Made by a program: the position numbers and the translations under genes. Of a stretch of DNA of 64,000 nt, positions 37,289 through 48,626 are shown piece after piece (within the stretch, counting starts at the first letter, position 1; the number at the start of each line of letters is the position of its first letter). Location: contig NZ_JAURVN010000015.1 of NCBI RefSeq assembly GCF_030655415.1, positions 400,357-464,356 on the forward strand, written 5' to 3'. Below the pieces are notes generated by a model. The model saw only the letters and a program-made list of their open reading frames with translations, ran no database searches and had not been told where the DNA came from. The DNA comes from Herminiimonas sp. (GTDB taxonomy: Bacteria > Pseudomonadota > Gammaproteobacteria > Burkholderiales > Burkholderiaceae).

Positions 37289-38440
37289 TTATAGCTCGCC
37301 GTAAGAATGCAAACCTGACAAAAACATATTAACGCCAAGGAAAGCAAAGGTAGTTACCAGTAAGCCAACAACCGCCCACCATGCCGCAATCTTGCCGCGC
37401 AAACCCTTCATCAAGCGCATATGCAACCAAGATGCATAGTTGAGCCACACGATCAGCGCCCAGGTTTCTTTCGGATCCCACGACCAGTAACCACCCCACG
37501 CTTCGGCCGCCCACAATGCGCCCAGAATCGTGGCAATCGTGAAGAATGCGAAGCCGACCGCAATCGACTTGTACATCACATCGTCCAGCACTTCTAGCGC
37601 AGGCAAACGATCAACTAATAATCCGTGCGATTTCAACAAATAGGCAACCGCGACCATCGCCGCCAACGAGAATGTTCCATAGCCGATGAAGTTGGCTGGA
37701 ACATGGATTTTCATCCACCAGCTTTGCAGTGCGGGCACCAATGGTTGGATTTCTGACGCATCACGACTTACCGTATACCAAAGCAAAAATCCAACGGCCG
37801 CGCTAATCACCAGTAATACAAATGGCCCCAATTGGCGCGTTGCATAAACCTGCTCGTAATACAGATAGAACAAAGCCGTGATCATGCAAAACAAGATGAA
37901 CACTTCATACAGATTAGAGACGGGAATATGACCGACGTCAGCGCCTATCAAGTAGGACTCATACCAACGCACCAGCATGCCGGTAAAGCCCATGATGACG
38001 GCGGCCCAGCACAGCTTGCTGCCAATGGAGCCACCAGTCTCCGAGCGCGCAATCAATCCGCCCCAATAAAACAGTGTCGCAAGAAGGAACAAGGTGCTCA
38101 TCCATAGAATTGCCGATTGGCTGGACAGCAAATACTTCAGGAAGAATTTTTGTTCGCTCATCGCCAATGAGCCGTCGTACATAGAGATCGCGGATAGCGC
38201 CAGCACAGCCAGCACAGCCATCAACCAGCGCACGGATTTCCAATGCCAGCCCAGCCACGCAAATGTAGGCGCGGTCAAAACCAGAATCACTTCTTCATAG
38301 ACATCCATGTGATGGCCGAAGCGATTCAGCGCAAACAACGATGCGGCCAGCAAGGCTGCAGCATATATCCAGTCGATGACTGACAGACGTTTAAAAAAAC
38401 CTGGCGGCTGCGCGTAAATCTGATCTTGTACTACATCCAT
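37289..38440 (-). CDS. ccsB: System II cytochrome c biogenesis protein CcsB (CcsA/ResC family)
   Basis: A 383-residue inner-membrane haem-handling protein with about eight helices and the tryptophan-rich WWD motif GGYWSWDPKETWALIVW near residue 315, which presents haem to apocytochromes. The ATG at 38440 has GGAG seven bases upstream; an in-frame start at 38491 would add 17 residues. With ResB, 123 bp upstream, it forms the system II haem ligation machine typical of betaproteobacteria. Confidence 0.93.
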   Translation of the reverse strand: MDVVQDQIYAQPPGFFKRLSVIDWIYAAALLAASLFALNRFGHHMDVYEEVILVLTAPTFAWLGWHWKSVRWLMAVLAVLALSAISMYDGSLAMSEQKFFLKYLLSSQSAILWMSTLFLLATLFYWGGLIARSETGGSIGSKLCWAAVIMGFTGMLVRWYESYLIGADVGHIPVSNLYEVFILFCMITALFYLYYEQVYATRQLGPFVLLVISAAVGFLLWYTVSRDASEIQPLVPALQSWWMKIHVPANFIGYGTFSLAAMVAVAYLLKSHGLLVDRLPALEVLDDVMYKSIAVGFAFFTIATILGALWAAEAWGGYWSWDPKETWALIVWLNYASWLHMRLMKGLRGKIAAWWAVVGLLVTTFAFLGVNMFLSGLHSYGEL

Positions 38441-38563
38441 GACTATTCTCCGTAATGACTGTGGCCGACTTGCGCGATCGTCTTGCATCATCGCAGTGCG
38501 GCTTCATTTCCTGCTACGAGCTCACGGCTAGAAACGCGGCTCAGTATAGTCGAGTCCAGCCGC

Positions 38564-40687
38564 TTAGTGGCGCTCTGGCGCGGACTGTAACAATTGCTGT
38601 TTTAACACTTCAAATTCTTTCTCGAAGTCCAAAGTCTTGCGCTGCGAACTGACCGCCATCAACGCATGCGAACCGCCATCGGCTTCCGACTTGATCCATA
38701 TCCACAGACGACGTTCACGTATATAAAACATCGAAAACACGCCGAGAACCAGCAACAGGCAGCCGAAGTAAACGATGTTTTTTCCTGGTGAGCGCGTCAC
38801 CTGCAGCACCGAAGCTTTGACTTCATCAAAGCCTTGCAACTGCAAATAAACTGGTGCACCGTAAAAGAAGGCATCGGAAAAAGCATTCGTCGCCAGTTGC
38901 AAAAAGCGCCCGTGCTTTTCGTCTGCTTCTATTGGTTTCAAACCATCTTTTTCACGCGCAACCTGCCACAAATCCCACAAACTGCCATTCAGGATTTTCA
39001 TGAAAATATCTGCGGCTTTTTCCTGATCTTGCTCTGGAATTTTTTCAAGAAATTTTGAAACTGCAATGTAGCCAGCTTCTTCAGTATCACCGCCAAAGAT
39101 GGTCAAACCTTTTAACGACGATGCCTGTAATTGCGCACGTAATTCAGACGCGTCAGTGCGCGCAGTCGGCAACGCGCGTTTGGCATAACGTTGCGCAGCC
39201 AGTGCGCGCAAATCCGGATTGAGAATAGCAGCACGCAAGCGCATCCATTCTTCCACCGTGTCATTGTCGTCCGCTGGAATCCGCAAGAAACGGAAAGGCT
39301 CAGATGGAGAATCACGTACACCAGCAAGGAACACATAAGCATCGTCCACCAACACTGGCTGCATGTAATTACTGTATTCACGCGCCTGCCCATTCTTGTC
39401 GCGCAACTTATATTGCATGCTAGGGCCGACGTTTTTTAGATCCTTGTTATTCGCGGTCTTGGCCGCAGAGCCGAGGTGCTTGTCGAGGCTGGACGCCATG
39501 AAATTTTTGTTTGGATTAACAGCGCGTACATCTTGTCCGTTCTGCGCCATGTTCTCGATATTGAATGGCCGGAAGCCCGACCATTCAACCGTGTAATCGC
39601 CACCTTTGTCTGCATCTAGCGGCGAGGTATTGCCGACCTCACCCTGCATCGTAAATGAGGTATGGCCAACACCTTGCATCGGATAGCCAGCCAGCTTCAA
39701 TTTACTGCCACCATCTTCAAAACTGGATTGATATACGGCGACACCGCGATAAATCAACGGTTCGTTGACCTTGATCGTCGCGGCGAATACTTTACCGTTT
39801 TCATGATCGGTCACCACAACATCGCTGGCAAACAACTTCGGCATGCCTGTCGAATAAAAATCGATGACAAATCTTTTTAACTGGATCGTGAATGGCAGAT
39901 CCTGAATCAGTACGCCATCTTGCTGCGGGATAATCGCAGTGCTACTGCTACTGCCTTCAGGGATCAGTGTATTCCCGCGAAAAGTTGGATTACCCACACC
40001 AAGGCGATGCTGCGCAGGAATTTGCGCAATCACGCCATTCCCGGAAAACGATGTTTTGTCGTAGATGAGTTTCTGTATGCGTATCGGCAATTCGGAATCA
40101 AGCATGCCGCCTATGCAGATAATGATGATCGAACTATGCGCGAAAATATAACCCCACTTGTTCGCAGCACCTTGCTTGGCGGCGATCAGCGTGGCGTTTT
40201 CTTTTGCTACGACCTTGGATTTGTAACCGTGCGCGGCGATACGAGCAATAGTTTGCGTGGTTAATTCGACACGCGAAAGTTTGGTTTGCCATTCCGCTTT
40301 GTGATGAAAATTACGCAGAGATTGCTCGCGTACATTTTCACGCCAGCTACGCATATCCTTCAACATCTTGGGCGCATTGCGGATCAGGCACAGCGATGTC
40401 GAGATCACCAAGAAAGTCATGATCAACAAAAACCACCACGTCGAATACAACCCGTACAGATTGAACTTGGCGAACACCTCAAACCAGAACGGTCCAAACT
40501 GATTGACGTAATTCGGCATCGGCTCGTTTTGCTTGAGCACCGTGCCGATAATCGACGCAATTGAAATCAAGGTCAGCAAGCTGATCGCAAAGCGCATCGA
40601 AGACAGCAATTCAACTGCATCTGCCAACCAGCGACGACTGGTTTTTAATTCCCAACCGCCAGTATTTGTTTCTGTCTCGCTCGTCAT
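38564..40687 (-). CDS. resB: System II cytochrome c biogenesis protein ResB/Ccs1
   Basis: A 707-residue membrane protein with three N-terminal helices (about 30-60, 85-110, 185-205), a large periplasmic domain and a final helix near 635-660. It matches ResB/Ccs1, the partner of CcsB, which holds and reduces the apocytochrome CXXCH site and binds haem. Conserved features include the N-terminal FAISLLTLISIASIIGTVL helix. A shared transcript with ccsB is likely. Confidence 0.93.
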   Translation of the reverse strand: MTSETETNTGGWELKTSRRWLADAVELLSSMRFAISLLTLISIASIIGTVLKQNEPMPNYVNQFGPFWFEVFAKFNLYGLYSTWWFLLIMTFLVISTSLCLIRNAPKMLKDMRSWRENVREQSLRNFHHKAEWQTKLSRVELTTQTIARIAAHGYKSKVVAKENATLIAAKQGAANKWGYIFAHSSIIIICIGGMLDSELPIRIQKLIYDKTSFSGNGVIAQIPAQHRLGVGNPTFRGNTLIPEGSSSSTAIIPQQDGVLIQDLPFTIQLKRFVIDFYSTGMPKLFASDVVVTDHENGKVFAATIKVNEPLIYRGVAVYQSSFEDGGSKLKLAGYPMQGVGHTSFTMQGEVGNTSPLDADKGGDYTVEWSGFRPFNIENMAQNGQDVRAVNPNKNFMASSLDKHLGSAAKTANNKDLKNVGPSMQYKLRDKNGQAREYSNYMQPVLVDDAYVFLAGVRDSPSEPFRFLRIPADDNDTVEEWMRLRAAILNPDLRALAAQRYAKRALPTARTDASELRAQLQASSLKGLTIFGGDTEEAGYIAVSKFLEKIPEQDQEKAADIFMKILNGSLWDLWQVAREKDGLKPIEADEKHGRFLQLATNAFSDAFFYGAPVYLQLQGFDEVKASVLQVTRSPGKNIVYFGCLLLVLGVFSMFYIRERRLWIWIKSEADGGSHALMAVSSQRKTLDFEKEFEVLKQQLLQSAPERH

Positions 40688-40773
40688 TCCATCATCCTAA
40701 AACCACATTCAGACCTACGCTGAATATGCGGAAACTCTCTCTGGAGTTGCTTGCACAACATTGATCGCAGTTG

Positions 40774-40804
40774 AAAAGAAAAAGGGGCAGCCTTGGCCAC
40801 CCCT
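40774..40804 (-). terminator. Rho-independent terminator after the cytochrome c4 gene
   Basis: On the minus strand a 10 bp stem including two G-U pairs (40783-40804) is followed by a T-rich run (TTTTTCTTTT). It separates the cytochrome gene from resB. Confidence 0.85.
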
Positions 40805-40835
40805 CTTATTCATTCACTGGCAATTTTAATAATTA

Positions 40836-41492
40836 TTATTTCAAGCCAGCGACGTAATCTGAAACGGCTTGAATTTCTTCATCCGACATCCGTTTAACGA
40901 TTTTGCTCATCTGCTCATTCTTGCGTGTATCAGCGCGGAAGCTCATCAACTGGGCCGTTGTATATGCCTGATGCTGTCCAGCCAGACGTGGGAACTGTGC
41001 TGGCATACCGGCGCCATTTGCGCTGTGGCAAGCGGCACACGCAGGAACATTCTTCTCGGCGATACCGCCGCGGAAGATTTTCTTGCCGAGCTCTACTGTG
41101 TCTTTGTTTTTGGCCGCGCCTGGTGTCGGTTTCGACTTCGCCAGATAGGCAATCAGGTTTTGCATGTCTTCTTCAGTCATGCCTTTGGCAATAGGCGCCA
41201 TGATGGCGTTTTTGCGTTCGCCAGTTTTAAAGCTGACCAGTTGCTTGTGAATGTATGCGCCGTGTTGACCGGACAGCTTTGGGTTCTCCGCAATGGAAGA
41301 ATTACCAGCGGCGCCGTGGCAAGCTATACAAGCAGTGATGTTGCGCGTTACATCGCCCGTGTTGTAAAGCGCTTCACCTTTGGCGGCGTCGGCTTTGACA
41401 ACTTTCTTTTCTTCGGAGGCGTGGGCAACAGAAACGATTGCCAAAAATGCGATGCACAAGGACTTTACGATTGGTAAACAAACACGATTCAT
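40836..41492 (-). CDS. Dihaem cytochrome c4
   Basis: A 218-residue exported cytochrome with two class I haem domains. A signal peptide (cleavage after Ala-His-Ala, near residue 25) is followed by haem sites CIACH (55-59) and CAACH (152-156) and Met ligands in conserved NAIMAPIAKGM and NEQMSKIVKRM. Such cytochromes carry electrons in the periplasm, often to cbb3 or other oxidases. It lies just upstream of the resB-ccsB maturation genes. Confidence 0.94.
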   Translation of the reverse strand: MNRVCLPIVKSLCIAFLAIVSVAHASEEKKVVKADAAKGEALYNTGDVTRNITACIACHGAAGNSSIAENPKLSGQHGAYIHKQLVSFKTGERKNAIMAPIAKGMTEEDMQNLIAYLAKSKPTPGAAKNKDTVELGKKIFRGGIAEKNVPACAACHSANGAGMPAQFPRLAGQHQAYTTAQLMSFRADTRKNEQMSKIVKRMSDEEIQAVSDYVAGLK

Positions 41493-41650
41493 TCAGACAC
41501 CCTGAGACTTAGTATTAAAATCTGCCTATTGGCGACGTTTTTTGTTACAACCGAGACGCTTTACCTACCGCAGTGCAACAAGCGCAACCCCTTATTGTAC
41601 AATAGCTTTCCGGCATTTTTGCCACACCTTATGCATTTTGTACACAACTT

Positions 41651-42373
41651 ATGTCTCTACTTTGGCAAGCCCGCTTCTTCACCACGGTGAATCATCTCCG
41701 TGATTTGCCAAATACGCAAGTCCCTGAAGTCGCCTTCGCCGGTCGCTCCAACGCCGGCAAATCAACCGCGATCAATATCCTGTGCAATCAGAAAAAACTG
41801 GCCTTTGCATCCAAAACGCCTGGTCGCACACAACACATTAATTACTTTTCGATAGGCGGCTCCCGCGTTGGGCAACATCGAAAAGATGAAACCATCGTCG
41901 AAGAAATCCGCGGCTTGCTGGTCGATTTGCCTGGTTATGGGTACGCGCAAGTATCTGGCTCGGCCAAGCTGCACTGGCAAGAACTGCTCGGTGATTATGT
42001 ACAACGTCGTGAACAACTTGCTGCCTTAATATTGATCATCGATTCACGTCGGCCGTTTACCGACCTCGATATTCAGATGCTCGAATGGTTTGCGCCTACC
42101 GGCAAACCGATTCATTGCATCCTGACGAAATCGGATAAGTTAAACAGAAATGAATCGACAAATGCGTTGCGTACTGCGCGTACCATTTTGGGAAGTTATG
42201 TTGATGCTGACGGACAGCCGTTTCCATTTACTGCGCAATTATTTTCCGCGCTGAAACGCAACGGCATAGAAGAAGCCGATGCGAAAATTCTGGAGTTGCT
42301 CGGCATGAATGATGATGCCGATGGCGAAACTTCGGAAGAAGTGGCAAACAATGATGCCGCATCGAACGAATAA
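41651..42373 (+). CDS. engB: Ribosome biogenesis GTPase EngB/YihA (YsxC)
   Basis: A 240-residue Era-like GTPase needed for late 50S assembly. G1 GRSNAGKST (31-39), the G2 region with [11 protein letters not shown]3 DLPGYGYA and G4 TKSDK are all present. The C-terminal 25 residues are acidic ([11 protein letters not shown]). It diverges from the cytochrome c4 gene, with 158 bp between starts. Confidence 0.96.
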   Translation: MSLLWQARFFTTVNHLRDLPNTQVPEVAFAGRSNAGKSTAINILCNQKKLAFASKTPGRTQHINYFSIGGSRVGQHRKDETIVEEIRGLLVDLPGYGYAQVSGSAKLHWQELLGDYVQRREQLAALILIIDSRRPFTDLDIQMLEWFAPTGKPIHCILTKSDKLNRNESTNALRTARTILGSYVDADGQPFPFTAQLFSALKRNGIEEADAKILELLGMNDDADGETSEEVANNDAASNE

Positions 42374-42379
42374 AAAGAC

Positions 42380-42417
42380 AAAAAAAAGCCCTGGAGAAAG
42401 GGGAGTATCTCCAGGGC
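42380..42417 (-). terminator. Minus-strand terminator at the left end of the hemB RNA element
   Basis: A perfect 10 bp stem (42388-42397, 42408-42417) is followed on the minus strand by eight T's (42387-42380). No minus-strand protein gene ends here, so it implies a short minus-strand RNA starting upstream of hemB. Confidence 0.8.
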
Positions 42418-42494
42418 AATAACGCCATATCGCATAGTACGACCTGGCCCCGCTCAGGGAGGAGAAGCGGGAGATGCAAAGCATCTGCTATTAG

Positions 42495-43583
<1,089 letters not shown>

Positions 43584-43734
43584 TCTATCGCAGTCGAAAT
43601 CCTGCAACTAGCGCTTACAGTTTTAGCTCCATGTTGCAGGATGAATAAACAGATTGCATTGCTTGATCCAGCATAAACCTTGCGTGAATCCCGTCACTCA
43701 CGAATCTCAGCCATTTTTGAAAACCATTCTGCCT

Positions 43735-44847
43735 ATGAATATTTATCAAATCGGCGAACATCAAGTTACCCTCGTTAGCGAAGTCCCCTATTCTGTACCG
43801 GAAGATGGTTTTCTGTGGATAGATGCGACCCATGATGAAGTCGCGGACAATCCTGAGCTTTGGCGCAACGCCATTGAGCATGCAACGAACACGCGCATCT
43901 ACGATCTGCATTTGCAGGATGCGGTCAATCAAAAGCACCCATCCTATTTTGACTCGACGCAAGATTATGCGATGGTGATATTTCGCAAGTTGTCGTTCGG
44001 CTCCGATTTATCCGCGCTGGAATTAACGGAAGACAGCGAGAAGCGCAAAATTCCGCCAGCGCTCAGCAAGCTGATGACGCAGCCAGTAACCTTCCTGTTG
44101 ATGGAACGTGCGCTGGTCACCATACATGCCGCCAACAGCCGTACGATAGAAGCAACGCGCACGCGTTTGCTCGAATACAAACACCGGCCTGAAGGCACTA
44201 CGCAACACAATCGTCCACCAACTTCACCTGCAGAATTAGCGCTGCGCCTGCTGAATGCAATGGTGGATCAATATCTTGATTTGCGCCAGCCATTGACTGG
44301 GCAGATTGATCGCTGGCAGCGCGCACTACTTAATCCGCGCCGTGCGTTTCAGGATTGGACTGCATTGCTGGATGCGCGTATCGAGTTGCGAAAATTAGAT
44401 CTTCTCTGCGAAGAGCAGCATGATGCATTGCAAGAGCTGCGCGATTATTTTGTCGATAGCAGCGAAAGTACAAGTAATCGTTCACAGGATTTGCTATTGG
44501 TGCGCGTGCACGATGTGCTGGAGCACATTACACGCGTATTGAATCATGCGCGCAGACTGGAAGCATCGATAGAATCCGCGGTGCAAATTCACTTCTCTGC
44601 AATGGCGCATCGCACAAGTGAAATCATGCGGACTTTGACAGTCATTACAGCACTCTTCATGCCGCTCACAGTGATCACTGGCATCTTCGGCATGAACTTT
44701 GTCGACATGCCTTTGCTGAAAGATCAGTCAGGTTTCTGGATCGCAATGGGGATGATGGTCGTCATCGTGATTGGCTTACTAGTCTTCTTCCGTCGCAGAA
44801 AATATTTGGATGATAGAAGTTCAGATAACGAGCGACCACGTAATTGA
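43735..44847 (+). CDS. CorA/ZntB-family divalent cation transporter
   Basis: A 370-residue protein with a large cytoplasmic N-terminal domain, a long helix region and two C-terminal transmembrane helices. The GMN selectivity motif lies in GIFGMNFVDMP at the end of the first helix, with a basic tail after the second. This is the 2-TM-GxN family that moves Mg2+, Co2+ or Zn2+. The ATG at 43735 begins the typical part; the frame is open from TTG 43654. No strong ribosome-binding site was found for either start. Confidence 0.88.
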   Translation: MNIYQIGEHQVTLVSEVPYSVPEDGFLWIDATHDEVADNPELWRNAIEHATNTRIYDLHLQDAVNQKHPSYFDSTQDYAMVIFRKLSFGSDLSALELTEDSEKRKIPPALSKLMTQPVTFLLMERALVTIHAANSRTIEATRTRLLEYKHRPEGTTQHNRPPTSPAELALRLLNAMVDQYLDLRQPLTGQIDRWQRALLNPRRAFQDWTALLDARIELRKLDLLCEEQHDALQELRDYFVDSSESTSNRSQDLLLVRVHDVLEHITRVLNHARRLEASIESAVQIHFSAMAHRTSEIMRTLTVITALFMPLTVITGIFGMNFVDMPLLKDQSGFWIAMGMMVVIVIGLLVFFRRRKYLDDRSSDNERPRN

Positions 44848-44875
44848 GTAGAATAATTGCGCAAAATCATGCAAT

Positions 44876-44904
44876 AAAAAAGCGTCCACATTGGACGCTT
44901 TTTT
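44876..44904. terminator. Bidirectional terminator between the CorA-like and peroxiredoxin genes
   Basis: A 12 bp stem (44876-44887, 44893-44904) with six outer A-T pairs and loop ACATT. It serves two convergent genes. Confidence 0.92.
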
Positions 44905-44934
44905 ATTTACAACACCACGACATATTTCCGCGAT

Positions 44935-45573
44935 TTATTTATTCGGTTGTGGGGTCAGGCGCAAGTACGGGCGCTCTGCCTTGTAGCCTTTTGGAAATTT
45001 CTGTTTGATGACTTCTTCATCTTGAATCGTCAATGGAATGATGACATCGTCGCCGTCTTTCCAGTTGCCTGGAGTAGCGACACTGTAGCCATCAGTCAAT
45101 TGCAAGGCATCGATAACGCGCAAGATTTCATCAAAATTACGGCCTACGCTCATAGGATAAGTCAGCGTCAAACGTACTTTCTTTTGCGGGTCGATGATAA
45201 ATACTGAGCGCACTGTCGCGGTTGCGGATTGATTCGGATGAATCATGTCGTACAGCGTTGCGACCGTTTTATCTGCATCGGCAACGATAGGAAAACCAAC
45301 TACGGTTTTTTGCGTCGCTTCGATGTCCGCAATCCATTGCAAATGCTTCTCAGCCGGATCAACCGATAGCGCTATTGCCTTGACATTGCGCTTGTCGAAA
45401 TCCGATTTGAGTTTTGCGGTAAGACCGAGTTCGGTCGTGCACACAGGCGTGAAATCTGCCGGATGCGAAAACAGAACGATCCACGAATCACCTGCCCACT
45501 CATGAAATTTGATTTTCCCTATCGAACTATCCTGTTCGAAATCTGGGGCGATGTCACCTAAACGTAAAGTCAT
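44935..45573 (-). CDS. 1-Cys peroxiredoxin (Prx6 type)
   Basis: A 212-residue peroxiredoxin that reduces peroxides. The peroxidatic Cys45 lies in PADFTPVCTTELG, and Arg and Thr of the active site are nearby. The extended C-terminal domain (about 150-212, ending YLRLTPQPNK) and lack of a resolving Cys in the usual place mark the Prx6/1-Cys group, like LsfA. It is a single gene downstream of a short gap from dsbD on the same strand direction. Confidence 0.93.
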   Translation of the reverse strand: MTLRLGDIAPDFEQDSSIGKIKFHEWAGDSWIVLFSHPADFTPVCTTELGLTAKLKSDFDKRNVKAIALSVDPAEKHLQWIADIEATQKTVVGFPIVADADKTVATLYDMIHPNQSATATVRSVFIIDPQKKVRLTLTYPMSVGRNFDEILRVIDALQLTDGYSVATPGNWKDGDDVIIPLTIQDEEVIKQKFPKGYKAERPYLRLTPQPNK

Positions 45574-45698
45574 GTTTCCTCCTGTGCGATTGCAATCACT
45601 AAAGTCTGACTATAGCTGCGTCAGACTGTTTTCCCAACGACAAATATCAACTATACAAATAACGAGAAGCTATGATCATAGCGCAATGCGTGCGAGAT

Positions 45699-47543
45699 TT
45701 AGAATTGCTTGATGAGCGCCAATGACTGAGTAAATTTGTCCGCTTTTTGAAATCCGATGACACGGCCACCGCGAATTTCCTGACCATTCTTGTCGAAGAA
45801 AATAATTCCCGGCGGGCCGAATAGATTGAAGCGACGCAATAGTTCTTTATCGTGTGCATCGTTCGCAGTGACATCGACTTGCAGTAAAACCATATCGGCG
45901 AATTGTGTTTGCACGCGCGGATCGGTAAAGGTCAATTTTTCCATCTCTATGCAGGAGACACACCAGTCTGCATAAAAATCCAGCATCACATTTTTGCCAT
46001 GCGCTTTGGCAATTGCGGCATCCAGATCAGCCGCTGTTTTTACACGAGTGAATGCTGCGTGCTGGATGCCGTCATTCCTCAAATGCGCTAGCGGCGCCAG
46101 TGCATCGCGGCCACCGGTTGCTACGCCGACTAATTGAAGTAATCCAAGCGCGGCGAAAACCAGTCCGACAGCTTTCGAGATCCACCCACCCTTTGCGGCC
46201 CACAGTAGGTACGCGCCATAAGCAATGCCAAGCGCAGCCCATGCAATCATTTGCACCGCATCAGGAATGATCGGCGAGACCATCCAGACGGCGAGTCCCA
46301 GCATCAACACGCCAAAGAAACTCTTGACCGCATTCATCCACGATCCTGCCCGCGGCAATAAAGCACCGGCAGATACGCCAACCAGCAACAAGGGCACACT
46401 CATGCCGTTCGCCATCGCGAACAAAGCGCTACCGCCAACGACGACATCACGCGTTTGACTGATGTAGACCAAGGCGCCTGCCAGCGGTGCAGCGACACAT
46501 GGGCCGACGATCAAGGCCGATATCGCGCCCATGACAAAAACGCCGAATAGTTTTCCCGCTGTTTGTTGCGACGATGCGCGCGTCAATCTGTTTTGCACAG
46601 ATGCATGCATTTGCAAGTGGTAGACATCAAACATCGATAGTGCGAGGCCGACCATCAAAATCGCGAATGCGCTCAGCACCCACGGATTCTGTAATGCGGC
46701 CGACAAGCCCTCGCCCACCAATCCTGCAGCAATACCGAGGCATGTATAAACCAAAGCCATACCGAGCGAATACACAGCCGCCAGCAACAAGCCGCGACTA
46801 CGTTTTACCTGAGCGCCTTCGCCAACAATGATGCTCGATAAAATCGGCACCATAGGCAATACGCAGGGCGTGAATGCCAAGCCCAAGCCGAGCAAAAGGA
46901 AGAGAGGCAGAATTGCCAGTAACTTGCCACTTTGCAGCGAACGCTCTATGCGCCCCATATCTGAATCCAGAACTACATTCGCACTTGACGACTCGCTCAG
47001 AGAAGACACCTCCACGCTCTGCTGTCCACTAACAGATGCATCGCCTTTAACAGACAGCGTCGCGCTTGAATCCATAGGCGAATAGCACAAGCCTTTGTCC
47101 GAACAGCCCTGGCTAGTGGCGGTCAACGTAAAGCGTCCATTGCCTTGAACGGGTATGCGTATCGTCACGCTATTGCGATACGTCTCCACATCTTTCTGGA
47201 AGGTTTCATCGAATTTGATTTTGCCTGCAGGGATTTGCGGTTCGCCTAAAGTCGCATTGTTCGCTTTGAAGGCAAAGCGTTCGCGATACATGTAATAGCC
47301 ATCTGCAATCACGTAGGTGACCGCTACGGTTTGCTCATCCAGCATGCGAGCGGAAAATTTAAATGCCACTTCAGGCGCGAGGAATTCTTCATCGGCGTGC
47401 GCCGTGAAAGGCAACGTGCACAACAGGACAAACACTGCGACAACACGGGCTAAGGTCGCACCTGCTTGCGATATTTTGCGCTTCTGCTGGCTGTAGCAGA
47501 AACGATGCGAAGCGCACAAGCGAGACAACAAATTCTTAAGCAT
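45699..47543 (-). CDS. dsbD: Thiol:disulfide interchange protein DsbD
   Basis: A 614-residue transmembrane reductase that moves electrons from cytoplasmic thioredoxin to periplasmic thiols. The exported alpha domain has the pair in CSDKGLC. The beta domain has about eight helices with the Cys residues in FTPCVLPMVP and VGPCVAAPLAG. The gamma thioredoxin domain has CVSC in FYADWCVSCIEM. The ATG at 47543 overlaps the cutA stop region and has AGGAA upstream; earlier in-frame starts lie inside cutA. The N-terminal signal region is long (about 50 residues). Confidence 0.95.
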   Translation of the reverse strand: MLKNLLSRLCASHRFCYSQQKRKISQAGATLARVVAVFVLLCTLPFTAHADEEFLAPEVAFKFSARMLDEQTVAVTYVIADGYYMYRERFAFKANNATLGEPQIPAGKIKFDETFQKDVETYRNSVTIRIPVQGNGRFTLTATSQGCSDKGLCYSPMDSSATLSVKGDASVSGQQSVEVSSLSESSSANVVLDSDMGRIERSLQSGKLLAILPLFLLLGLGLAFTPCVLPMVPILSSIIVGEGAQVKRSRGLLLAAVYSLGMALVYTCLGIAAGLVGEGLSAALQNPWVLSAFAILMVGLALSMFDVYHLQMHASVQNRLTRASSQQTAGKLFGVFVMGAISALIVGPCVAAPLAGALVYISQTRDVVVGGSALFAMANGMSVPLLLVGVSAGALLPRAGSWMNAVKSFFGVLMLGLAVWMVSPIIPDAVQMIAWAALGIAYGAYLLWAAKGGWISKAVGLVFAALGLLQLVGVATGGRDALAPLAHLRNDGIQHAAFTRVKTAADLDAAIAKAHGKNVMLDFYADWCVSCIEMEKLTFTDPRVQTQFADMVLLQVDVTANDAHDKELLRRFNLFGPPGIIFFDKNGQEIRGGRVIGFQKADKFTQSLALIKQF

Positions 47544-47877
47544 TCCGTTCCTTACTTGTTTCCTGCTTGATCCAATCCAGATATGCCGGCAAGCCATCGA
47601 CAATCGGAATGGCAATAATCTCTGGCACGGCATATGGATGTGCGGTCTTGATTGCGGCTTCTAACTCAGCGTAATGCGCGGCAGTCGTTTTGATTTGCAT
47701 CGCCACTTCGCGCGCCTCTTCAACTTGGCACTCCCAACGATAAATCGAACGCATCGCGGGCAATATATTGACGCATGCTGCCAGTCGTCGTTCGACTAGC
47801 AAGCGCGCCAATTGTTCTGCGAATTCTTCATTTGGTGCGTTGCTTAAAACCAGCAGGGCTTGAGACGCTAGCGACAT
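47536..47877 (-). CDS. cutA: Divalent cation tolerance protein CutA
   Basis: A 113-residue trimeric ferredoxin-like protein. LVERRLAACVNILPAMRSIYRW and HPYAVPEIIAIPI are the family hallmarks. It is linked by name to copper tolerance, but its true role is unclear. The stop overlaps the dsbD start, a common cutA-dsbD pairing that suggests translational coupling. Confidence 0.94.
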   Translation of the reverse strand: MSLASQALLVLSNAPNEEFAEQLARLLVERRLAACVNILPAMRSIYRWECQVEEAREVAMQIKTTAAHYAELEAAIKTAHPYAVPEIIAIPIVDGLPAYLDWIKQETSKERNA

Positions 47878-48015
47878 AATGAAAATGACACGGTTAAGTA
47901 TCGATGGTGATTGAAGGACTCATAGTAAGTGCCATCAAATTATCTGCGCTTACCTCTATAGTTAGGCCCTCTATCTTGCCACAAACAACGCTGCATAAAA
48001 GCCTCGCCACAAAAG

Positions 48016-48042
48016 CAAAAGCCAGGCAATGCCTGGCTTTTG
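48016..48042. terminator. Terminator at the end of the ribosomal protein cluster
   Basis: A 12 bp stem (48016-48027, 48031-48042) with loop AAT and an outer A-T section, 41 bp after the rplQ stop on the minus strand. It closes the alpha operon; a T-rich stretch follows. Confidence 0.88.
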
Positions 48043-48082
48043 TTGTACATGCAATCGCGTTTGCGATTACTTGCTGATTGGC

Positions 48083-48478
48083 TTAATCGCCTGTGTTGTC
48101 TTCAACAGCTTCAGTGATTTCTGGACGATCGACCAGTTCAATAAATGCCATAGGAGCGTTGTCACCAGCGCGGAAACCCATTTTCAAGATACGCAGGTAA
48201 CCACCATTGCGGTTTGCGTAACGTGGGCCGAGTTCTGCGAACAGTTTGACAACCATTTCGCGATCGCGCAGACGGTTAAACGCCAAACGTTTGTTAGCCA
48301 GGCTGTCGGTTTTGCCGAGGGTCAGGATCGGTTCGATCACGCGACGCAGCTCTTTAGCTTTTGGCAATGTGGTTTTGATTGCTTCGTGACGCAGCAACGA
48401 AACAGTCATGTTGCGCAACATTGCGAGACGATGGGAAGAAGTACGATTTAATTTACGAAGGCCGTGACGGTGACGCAT
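48083..48478 (-). CDS. rplQ: 50S ribosomal protein L17
   Basis: A 131-residue large-subunit protein near the exit tunnel. [17 protein letters not shown] and [16 protein letters not shown] are diagnostic. Last gene of the alpha operon, 148 bp after rpoA; that gap carries a perfect palindrome at 48597-48618. Confidence 0.97.
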   Translation of the reverse strand: MRHRHGLRKLNRTSSHRLAMLRNMTVSLLRHEAIKTTLPKAKELRRVIEPILTLGKTDSLANKRLAFNRLRDREMVVKLFAELGPRYANRNGGYLRILKMGFRAGDNAPMAFIELVDRPEITEAVEDNTGD

Positions 48479-48596
48479 GGTAATTCCTTTCAGTTTTTGA
48501 GTTTAAATCCAGTTCTTCTATCGACAATGCATAGTGCAATGACGCGGACCGGTATCTATATTTTTTAAGACGGCAGATTTTACACCAAAATTCATT

Positions 48597-48618
48597 GGGA
48601 CAGAGGTACCTCTGTCCC
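48597..48618. repeat. Perfect 22 bp palindrome between rpoA and rplQ
   Basis: Fully self-complementary around GGTACC. As RNA it forms a 9 bp stem with a GTAC loop. It lies 9 bp after the rpoA stop, with no U-tract on the minus strand, so it is a likely processing or attenuation structure. Confidence 0.7.
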
Positions 48619-48626
48619 GACAAAAA

